In this document: positions 55,286-64,000 of the stretch, piece by piece
Numbering within the stretch: the stretch's first letter is position 1
Layout of the letters: the number at the start of each line of letters is the position of its first letter
Origin: Epiperipatus broadwayi
Lineage: Eukaryota > Onychophora > Udeonychophora > Euonychophora > Peripatidae
Assembly: GCA_028023455.1 (NCBI GenBank)
Contig: JAQFVV010012447.1
Coordinates: 994,001 to 1,058,000 of the forward strand
Length of the DNA stretch: 64,000 bases
Direction of reading: 5' to 3'
Made by a program: the position numbers and the translations under genes
The notes under the pieces: model-generated
What the model saw: the letters and a program-made list of their open reading frames with translations, nothing else
Databases searched by the model: none
What the model was told of the DNA's origin: nothing

Positions 55286-57951
55286 TGCTTGAACTTTTTA
55301 TCAAACCTGAGAAATAAAGCCATAAGTTTTATATATATACATTAATGATTATTACTAGTTATGTCTCATATTAGAGATTATCATATTATTGTTGCACTAT
55401 ATTAAACATAACCACATATTATCATTAACCCAATTTTATTTCTAATTTAATAAATGATTAGTTACAATCATTAATATTTTTTTATCTAAAGTGGATGTGA
55501 TATTGTAAGAAATTTGGCACTTTGTATATCAGCCTGTAGTAATTTGATTTGAAGACATGTATAAAAGAGCTTGACCTGATCCAAGTAAAAAGTGTTAGTT
55601 CAGAATGAAATGCATTTTGGGAGTTATTTTATCTTTTCAGATATTTTTATACACATGTTTCAACATTACGTGGCGAATAAAAATTTTAAGTTAATCTAAA
55701 AATTATATGCAATAGTTTTTTTAGAATTTTTTTTTTTTTGATCTACAAATATGTTGCAGATTATAAGTAACTGGGAAATAAAATAATTAAAAACATTTTT
55801 TACAAAATCTAAATAAAATGACAAGAAACAAATAATTAAATTTCTAATTTTTTTAATGATTAACAGATGGTAAAGTGAAACAATTACTTGATTAAGTTTT
55901 TATTTTTTTAAAAAAAAAGATTAACAGAAAATTAAGTCTAAACAAAATGAACAGACTTTTATTTTGATTTAAACAGAAGTGATTCTTAAAATAAAACATT
56001 AACTGCTGTTGAATCATTACTTTTATAAAATATTCTTAGATCCCCCCCCCCCCAATCTAAAACCACAATTTTTAATATTAGTAAAACATTACTTATTTCA
56101 TTCTAAATCTAGAGTATCTTAATTAAACTTGAGTAAGTGTTATTTATGTAGCATTACCATTAAGCCTCTCTTATTATTTCAGATTACAGTCAATGACACT
56201 GGAATTGGATAAAGATACTACTCTTGCAAACATCAATTTTAATTATAATGTGATTAAACTATATATATATATATTCAACATAAACTATAAATTATATGTG
56301 CGATAATTAAATATATAAATCATGGTAATTCTTAAATTTAAGACATTAATTAATAAAGCACTTGCAGAGATGCTTACAATTGCTCCCACATAATCTTTTT
56401 TAATTGCTTTCATTCACAAAATAAATTCAGTTGATTCCCAATAATGCACTATTTTACATTATACTCTACACTTCATGATTTTTTGTATTAACATTTTTTT
56501 TATTAAGCAAATTATTTCTTCTATTGGTAAAGATAACTTCTTTTACCATTTTTTAAATTATTCTCTTCATGCAATATTTTAACTTTACCCAAAGCAAATA
56601 TGAATTATCAACTGCATTTAAGTTCATCATCATTAAATGTAAAATGTTTGGATGTGATTCATTTTGTGAGCTTTAAGTTAGCATGATTTATATAATTAGT
56701 TATTATATATATATACTTATAATACGCTTTAAGCGCGAATAGGTGAAGTTAATAAAAATTTTCACAAATAACAAAGTTTATCTTAGCGCTTTCGGAGCAT
56801 GTTTACACCACATTCATAGCCATTATATAAATTATAAAAATTCTCAATATTTCTATCAAATAAAAAAAAATATGGCTAGACTTTTTAAAATTATTTTAAT
56901 ATTTGGAAACTTAAAAGTATACAACAAAATTAGAATGTAGTATATTGATTTAAAAATTAAGTCATACATTTAATGTAGAGAAGCTGGCATGCATATAGAA
57001 AAATTTTTAAATGTTCTAAAATTCACAGTGGTTTTACTTAGATTCTTACGATACTATTATTACAAATATTTTTCTTAGAGCACAAATTTACATTTTTTGC
57101 TATTTAAAATATAATTTTATTAGTATATATATATATAAAGATTTTTAAAGCATTTTTATTCATCTTCTATTGTCACAACTATTATTAATTATGCAGTTGT
57201 AATCACAACAACATGTTCAAATTCTGCAGTTTTAAAAGCCTGCAATTGAAAAATATATTAAATAAAAAGTCAAAAAAAATATGAATTTGTAAATTAAAAT
57301 TTGTTAATGCATAAGCTGCATCACAAATTATCTCTTAGACATTGTTTTATGTCAAATACTTAATGGTACTAACCATCCATTTTCTGGTCTGGCTCACTCA
57401 TTACGCATTTAATTAATCACATGATTACAATCATTGCTGAAAAATATCAAATTTATTTTTTAAATGGTTCCAAAGTCAATAATGATAACAATTTTATGTG
57501 ATAAAATAAAAATAATTAAGTTAGTAGTAAAAAAATAATAATAAAATAATTATATGCCAAACAAATTGTATTAATTTATATATTCTTTACTTAGATTTGA
57601 GTAATCTGTCACTCTCAATTTATTATTGTACTATTTAATTTATAACATTTTTATTTTTCTGTGAATTATTTTTATTGATGTCTTTATGTGTAAAATTTTT
57701 AAATTAAATTGTATCATGGGTCTGTATTTGCATATTAAAAATATATTCATATATGTGTAAATATTTATAATTTAATAAGATTTCTCTATGTATTTTTTTT
57801 ACATAAATTTCAGCTATAATATAGAAAATTCATAGAGAAATTTCATTAAATTATCAATATTAATATTTGTAAGTCTCTGAAAAGTTGTTTAATTATATAT
57901 ATATATAATTATGAGGTTAATGTCCAAAGGTGTGACTGTAGAAAGTTTGAC

Positions 57952-57992
<41 letters not shown>

Positions 57993-58548
57993 CACTAGAT
58001 GGAGCTTTACCAATAGCTCCTAAATAAGCTTTTGTTTACATAAATGCTGAAAGAGATAGAATTCAATATCTCTTTCATTGTCTCCAACCTTTAGACCATG
58101 GTTTCGAGCTAGTTGGCTCACCTCAGTAAAGGGTAAGAAGACTAGAAACCAGATCTATATATATATATTTAATATATGTTGAAAATATACCTTATATAAG
58201 ATTTGATATTGTGTGTAGTTTTGAGCATACTTACCGTGGTTTTAAACCAAATGATATAGATTCAGGACATTTTAAATTAAACATCAAAACAAAAAAAATG
58301 AAATTCTATTTTTATGATAAAGAATTTAAATTTACAATATAATATGTCATCAATGTTTAACAAATGAAAAATCCACTAAATAAATTCTTTAAATATTAGA
58401 TTTTCAATAAAATCATATAACCATGTGATACTCAATAACCCTAGTGTCAATGTGAGTGTTTAACAACTCCATTCAGTATGATAGTCTGCTGAGAATTAAT
58501 CATTGAATGTTTAGTTCTGAAACTGACATTTTCCAACTGTTCTAATTT
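55286..58548. other. Non-coding, very AT-rich DNA
   Basis: TA microsatellites at 57956-57989 and smaller ones elsewhere; a C-run at 56042-56053. The short ORF 56743-56940 shows no domain. No genes called. Confidence 0.45.
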
Positions 58549-58742
58549 CAAACCATTAAACATCACATGATCACCATTATTTATGCTTACATAGCTTCTC
58601 ACTGATGAAAGCCACAAACTAGAAACTAGTCTGTGGATATTGGATGAGTAGGCAATAGATAGGGATTTTCTGTACAAACATTTCTGCATCCATTGATTAT
58701 TCTCTTTTGCACTGAGTGGTGCTACTGTATGGGGTTTTGTGT
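58549..58742 (+). mobile_element. Miniature relative of the ribozyme-array element
   Basis: 194 bp flanked by a 12-bp imperfect target duplication (CTGTTCTAATTT 58537-58548, CTGTTTTAATCT 58743-58754). Its left end (AAACCATTAAACATCACATG) matches the reversed right end of 9609-14586, and its right end (CTACTGTATGGGGTTTTG) matches that element's reversed left end. Between them is about one third of a unit, with a hammerhead on the plus strand. The left arm of about 45 bp is inverted relative to the rest. Confidence 0.75.
58596..58637 (+). ncRNA. Hammerhead ribozyme in the miniature element
   Basis: Intact CUGAUGA and GAAAC, stem III AC-UA-GU and GUC triplet as in the array; stem I UUCUCA/UGUGGA pairs at five of six positions. 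Stem II is weak (AG/CU only), so activity is uncertain. Confidence 0.7.
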
Positions 58743-58904
58743 CTGTTTTAATCTTTATAGGAAACTTATCATAATATTTATAACTATACTGATATTCTAT
58801 TTGCCACTTTCATGATTTAGAATTTGAACTAAAGATAGTAGAAACCTAAAAATTTCTCTTAGTTTCCAATCAAGTGGATATTTTTATCAGATAGATGGTC
58901 CTCA

Positions 58905-59430
58905 GTCATTATAACTATCACCACTACTTTCAAACAGTGTTGATCCATTGCAGAATGAATGCTCTTCAATTTTAATCATTTTCTGATCCATAGCCTATTT
59001 CTTCCATATCAATCAGTACAGAAAACATCCTTATTTCAACAATACATCTTCCAAATAATCTCTTCCTAGATATTTTACAATCTCTTTGAATCTGATTTAA
59101 AACTTTAACTATCCATCTATCATTATCTCTTCTAGAAATATGTCAAGAATATCTCCACTACAGTCTCTTAATTTTTTCAATGATATCAAGGATATTCATT
59201 TGTTCTATAATTCCATCGTATTAATTCCAATATATGACACTACATTTCATTGGGCAGTGTGATATATTTGCATTGCTCTTCTGTTATTATGTGTTCTAGT
59301 CTCAGATTCATAAATAAAAAGTGGTCAATTACATCTAATTAAAGCTTTTTCAAATATGTAAGCATAGTTTCTTTTAATATTATTTCTATCAAAAGCATTC
59401 CTTCCAAGTTCATTAATTTTATTCAGTTGT
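58905..59430 (-). pseudogene. Second RTE LINE fragment (3' end)
   Basis: Diverged copy of 34565-35090 on the same strand: shared runs such as TTTTACAATCTCTT, CATCTATCATTATCTCTTCTAG and GTCTCAGATTCATAA (plus strand). It covers only the C-terminal part of the RTE protein and the 3' end and has many breaks. No RT motif is included. Confidence 0.8.
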
Positions 59431-60352
59431 TGTTTGGAAACTGGGAACTATTTTTAGTTAAAGTGTAAATGAAAAAGAAATATCTTAAGACTTTAGCTCC
59501 TTGTAGTTGTCCAATATAATAAATAATGCACAGATGGATGTTTGTGATAAGGAGGAATTGAGATGAGTGGGGGAGACAAAAAACAAAATTTGCACTCTTC
59601 TGCAAGTTGTTAAAAGTGGATAGAAGCCACTTGCTTATCTTACATGAGATTAGTGTTATAAGAGATATCAAGTTGTTATCCTGGATATGGAGATGGTGTT
59701 TGATACCTGAAAAATTAAGGGCTGTTAATAAAATGCATGTACAACCAAAGAGGGTAGTGTAAGCCTTAATGTTTGAGGATGGTTGTAATATGGTGAAATA
59801 ATTGAATGTATAAGTAGATATAATGGGTTCTAATTTGTTTTATCATTGTCTACATTTACTAATATTATTTTATGTTTATTAATAATGCCTTATAACTTAT
59901 AAAATCAATCTATTTATCTTTCTGTTTATCCGACATCTGTCTTTATTTTTCTCTATTTATCTATATGTCTGTCTTCTCTGTCTACTTATATTTTTTTCTG
60001 TCTATTTATACATACTTACTTACATATATACATTTTTTTCACTTTCAATTTAAATTGTTTATATTTCTATTATTGAAAATCAATTTTTAAAAAAAATCAA
60101 CTTCTTTCAAATTTTTTTGACTTTTATAACATTTTTAAAACTACATTTTAAGAGGAAATTAAAAATCATCAGAGGGAGTTGATAAAAAAAAAATTATTTC
60201 TGGAAAAAAAAAAGTTTGTGTTGAGTGTTGATTTCATTTTAAAGAAAATGGAGACTGATTTAGTTTTCAAAATAATAACTAACAGATTTTGAAATATTAT
60301 AAAATGAATACAAGCAACAACTATTTAAAAGATTGGATTAAAGAGTAATATT
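59431..60352. other. Non-coding AT-rich DNA
   Basis: No feature recognised; CTAT-rich low complexity around 59920-60030. Confidence 0.4.
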
Positions 60353-60368
60353 AATTGCTTAATTCTTT

Positions 60369-60466
60369 CTATATATATATATATGTTAAAGCGTTGACCG
60401 GAATGCGAATCTGGGCCAGTTTTTTGGAAGGCAGCTATGCTAACTGCGAGGCCACCAATGCTTGAC
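60369..60466 (-). mobile_element. tRNA-Gly-derived SINE with 16-bp target duplication
   Basis: Flanked by AATTGCTTAATTCTTT at 60353-60368 and 60467-60482. The minus strand reads GCATTGGTGGCC, box A, then an anticodon loop CTTCCAA (anticodon UCC) and box B AGATTCGCATTCC, ending in TTTAACA and TA repeats. The body matches animal tRNA-Gly(UCC) in order and spacing. The anticodon stem's 3' half is lost, so it is not a tRNA gene. Confidence 0.85.
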
Positions 60467-60482
60467 AATTGCTTAATTCTTT

Positions 60483-60923
60483 TATACTAAACATTCAAAA
60501 GATGGGAATTATTTATATTATTTATTACAACAAAAGTTTAACTATGTCAAATTATTTATTTTTAAAAAATATTCTGTTCAAAGAAACCAAGAATTGAAAC
60601 TGAAAAAAATAAGTTTTATCAGCACTGAATTCAATTTTTTTAATCCTATCAGAAATGTTTATTATATATATCAGATTACTATTAATAAATACTGAACATA
60701 TAATAAAGATATATATGAAGCTCCATGGTGTGGGCTGGATGATGAGTGCTGCTATAGTATAAATGCCTCTTGAGAGGCCATTTGCCTCTTTATGTTTTCA
60801 AGAGTATATAGTAGAGTGAGAATTATTAAGCACATCTATAAAAGATTTTACACATGGAAATAGAGAAATAAAGTTGTATTACTCCATGTGTGTATATTTA
60901 ATTATAAAAACAGATGCATTGTC
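60483..60923. other. Non-coding AT-rich DNA
   Basis: It holds a strong hairpin near 60765-60785 (GCCTCTTGAGAGGC) of unknown meaning. Confidence 0.45.
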
Positions 60924-61010
60924 AAGGGTTGGTGGCCTAGTGGTTAGCATAGCTGCCTTCCAAGCAGCTGGCTTGGATTCGCTTCCCCATCAATGCTTTG
61001 ACACATGAAA
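60924..61010 (+). mobile_element. tRNA-Gly-derived SINE, second copy
   Basis: Box A TGGCCTAGTGGTTA, anticodon arm GCTGC-CTTCCAA-GCAGC (perfect 5-bp stem, anticodon UCC) and box B GGATTCGCTTCCC, then TTTGACACA and an A-run. The T-arm is imperfect and the acceptor ends match poorly, so a SINE or retropseudogene is more likely than a working tRNA. It shares the 5' leader TTGTCAAG with the copy at 60369-60466. Confidence 0.8.
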
Positions 61011-64000
61011 AAAAAGCATATGTATTAATGTTTAACTGGTATAAATTTTATATCTGGGCTACAAATAATCCCTAGTTTACTAAATAATTAATGATAATCA
61101 TTAATGTATTTATTTACAATAGATCAAGTCAAAGTTGTAGGTGGAATAAGTTTGACACTTGTAAATCAAAATATAACAATTCACTATTGATAAATACTGA
61201 GCACACACACACACACCCACACATGCATATATATATATATTGTGACCCTCTGAATGGGCACAAGGAATTGAGATACTTTGTATCTCAAGTGAATAGTTGT
61301 ATTGTATTAAAAAAAATGAAATAGCATTAGAATTTTAAAAATTTTGCTGGAAATTGTTTAAAGCTTTCGATTTTGATTGCTTATTAATTTGATTAACCAC
61401 TTTATAAGTATTTATTATAATTAATGAAGTATTTAATGCAAGAAAGAGGGGTTATTATAGGAATTGGTATATTTTTTGTCAGGAGGATGCAAAGTTATTT
61501 TATGTTAGTGTTTAGTATTGGTTTGAATGGTTTCCTAATTCTTTATTCATTGATACCTATCCTTTTGTCAACATTAATAGCCATTTCAATTATATTTAGT
61601 CAAGATAGTTTACTATTTAGGTTGCAGTACATGTGCATGCATATATGTCTGTATTATGTTTCATTTCATTTTCATCTTTTAATAACACTAAGCAATAGTA
61701 CATTTAACATGAAGACATTTAATTTCCAGTAATTATCTTTAATAATTTAACAAATATATTTTTTTTCCAATGATTAATAGGTATTTGGATCAGTGGAATA
61801 TTTTACAAATTAAATAAATTATTAATCATTTTTGTTTAACAGTTAATTAATATTCATTTCTTTCAAGTTTGTAAAAGTTATTTTTTATTTTTTTTTTGTC
61901 TTGATTTAATTGTAAAAATCAGAATGATTTTTTTTTTTAAAGAAAAGATTTCTTGCATATGTAATGAGCTTAAGTGCAAAAAAAGTAGGAGTTCAACCTT
62001 TTTGAATGGAAATGACCTTTTTGATGGGGGGGGGGAGATATCTATTTAATAGATAGTTTAGATTAAAAATTGCTCATTATTGATGTAATTGCAGCCAGTG
62101 AATTACTCTTCCCTGCTATAATAAATATATATTTTTCTGAAGTCAAATTAATTTTAAAAAAGCTTTGGAGTACACTTCTGGAAAAGCCATAAGAAATTCA
62201 TTATGGAAAGGTCTTCAGTTGGAATGCGAGACTAAAATCTAAGAAGGTATATCAGTTTTTTCATTCCCTTACCTAATTTAAACATTTGAATTAACCACCT
62301 CATACTTATTAATATTTTAAAATGTATATCGATAATACTAAGCTTGCATTATTTTGTTTACTTATCATTAAGAAGGAAAATAAAATGCATGAACTTTATA
62401 ATTATCTAAATAATCTACATGTGTCATATAATATCTCTTGGAAATGTGTGCAGAACAGTTTTACAGAATTTATTTTAATTTTTCACTATGTTTTATGTCT
62501 TGCTTTTATAAAAGTTGAATATAAAATTTAAAGGATATGTGTATTTTAATGTATCATGCCATACTTAAATTCATTATGGAGAAATGACAGTATTTATTTA
62601 TTTAGTATTCCTAAAAATAATGTTTTATGAAAAAAATAAAATATGAATTACTCTAAAATAACCAAAGGATACCACTCATTAAATATGTATTTAAATCAGA
62701 TGAAAGGATGGGAATGTGGTGTTTTTCTGTTCTCTTCGATATGGATGCATTAGAAAATAAATTATTACTAATTGTGGAATTACCAACGAATTATGATGTA
62801 TTAATTTGCAATATTTAAAAATAAACTATATGTATACTAGCTTATAAAATGTCAGAAAAACAAATGCTATTTAAGAAATTTATTAAGAACAATTGCTTAC
62901 TTAATTTAAAAACTACTACAGAGTGAATTAAATAATTCTTGTACAACTGTAGCTAAAAATGTCTTTTATATTTCCGTCATAATAAAAATTGATTATTTAT
63001 GTATGATGTAGTAAGCTCAAGTAGCTATGTTAGAACATTGGAGATGCTAGATCATATGTACGTTATGATTATTATTATTTTTTTGGTTATCCTACAGAAA
63101 TTCATTTTATGTTCGAACTCAGTTTGGAATCTATCTCCATATCATTCAATAAACTTGGAGGAGGACTTTGTGAATGAACTTTTATTTTAAGTCAAAGAAC
63201 AAATGACTTTTGTTTCTTTATTTTTTTTTTACTTGTCGTTATCAATGTATATGATAGATAGATAGACATATTTATCATTATGTTTTGTTTATAATTTTGG
63301 GCTGTATGAACCCCTAGATCATCTCAGAAAGGGTACTCACAAATGGTGGATATGCTGGTAAAAAATTGATTTTATACAAATATGTTTTATTTTTCTTTTA
63401 CGAAGATAAAGGAAAAAAAAATATTTTTTTGTTTTATTATATTGTTAGAGAGATGTTTATATTTATTTTGTATATTTTCTTATCTCAAAGTGAGAATTCT
63501 GGCCTCTAAATCAACAAACTTATAATAGAAATAGTCTGCTAGAAATGGTAAAGAAAGCTTGTTCATAATAATTATAACTATCAAATTTTAAAAATAGTTT
63601 AAAGTTTATTCTAAATTAAAAGTTATACCATAATGTATGATTTAATTACTGTATTGCTTGCGTAATATATAACTTGGAGTTAATTTTTTTTTTGTATATT
63701 CTTATTCACATGTGTGTGTGTTTTGCACAATTATTGCATTTGCTTAATGAAGATATCAATTTATAGATATCTTATGTATAAATTTCGGATGTTGTCATAT
63801 TCTAAAGAATTGAACGGATTAGTAGGTTATCTGTATGTATTTATCTGCCAGCATGTATATGTAATGTTAGATATGTAGAAGAGCTTTGGGAATGGAAAGT
63901 AATCTGAATGCATTCTATATTTGTAGAGATAAGAGATTTTGCCTATATAGTATATTTTAATAATTTTTCCATGAATAGAGCCTAGTTTATATTATATGCA
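61011..64000. other. Non-coding AT-rich DNA to the window end
   Basis: Contains a CA/TA microsatellite at 61203-61240, a G-run at 62027-62036, and no recognisable gene. The ORFs at 61424-61732, 62322-62531 and 62999-63190 have hydrophobic, AT-driven composition and no domain. Confidence 0.45.

Noticed and set aside
60924-61000. Functional tRNA-Gly gene
   Set aside because: The anticodon arm is perfect, but the T-arm has mismatches and the leader is shared with a SINE copy.
61424-61732. 102-aa hydrophobic ORF, possible membrane protein
   Set aside because: The hydrophobic look follows from T-rich codons; no start context, conservation or neighbours support it.

Overview
This is an AT-rich animal genome window made almost entirely of mobile elements and their remains. 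I found no convincing host protein-coding gene. The mix (a CR1-like LINE, an RTE LINE, Penelope-type GIY-YIG endonuclease fragments, hammerhead ribozyme repeats, tRNA-derived SINEs, and many TA, CA and GA microsatellites) fits a mollusc, and a cephalopod is my best guess. That assignment is inference only.

Layout. 1-4290: minus-strand, decayed CR1-like LINE (PHD-like finger, esterase, endonuclease, RT and C-terminal zinc knuckle all recognisable). 4291-6184: non-coding DNA holding a 973-bp block (4465-5437) that recurs inside the element below. 6185-6593: short inverted element with three hammerhead-like motifs. 6605-15300: second copy of the same LINE, plus strand, split by a 4,978-bp insertion (9609-14586) flanked by a 12-bp target duplication. 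That insertion has about 2.9 tandem 456-bp units in one orientation, the captured 4465-5437 block inverted, then about 5.9 units in the opposite orientation; each unit carries one hammerhead ribozyme. 15300-25331: non-coding, old repeats and SINE fragments. 25332-27838: a short LTR retrotransposon (two LTRs, 5-bp target duplication, polypurine tract, gag with two zinc knuckles, an overlapping coiled-coil ORF, no pol). 27839-34560: non-coding DNA with two large palindromes (30257-31843 and 33821-34543), each carrying inverted copies of the 3' end of a Penelope-like element with a hammerhead-like motif beyond the stop codon. 34565-37080: RTE LINE with a twin-priming type 5' inversion. 37081-49173: non-coding, with a microsatellite palindrome, isolated hammerhead-like motifs, a SINE and a ribozyme-bearing foldback element (48683-48975). 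49174-54640: two more plus-strand CR1-like LINE copies head to tail. 54641-64000: non-coding with SINEs, a miniature relative of the ribozyme-array element (58549-58742) and an RTE fragment.

Common theme. At six loci (6185-6593, 9609-14586, 30257-31843, 33821-34543, 48683-48975, 58549-58742) the insertion is an inverted structure in which both outer ends have the same polarity relative to the ribozyme or endonuclease sense strand, as if the 3' end of each target strand had primed reverse transcription of the same RNA. Where the RNA carries a hammerhead and could be circular, rolling reverse transcription would explain the near-identical tandem units. I consider this the most interesting content of the window. 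It is a structural inference and has not been demonstrated.
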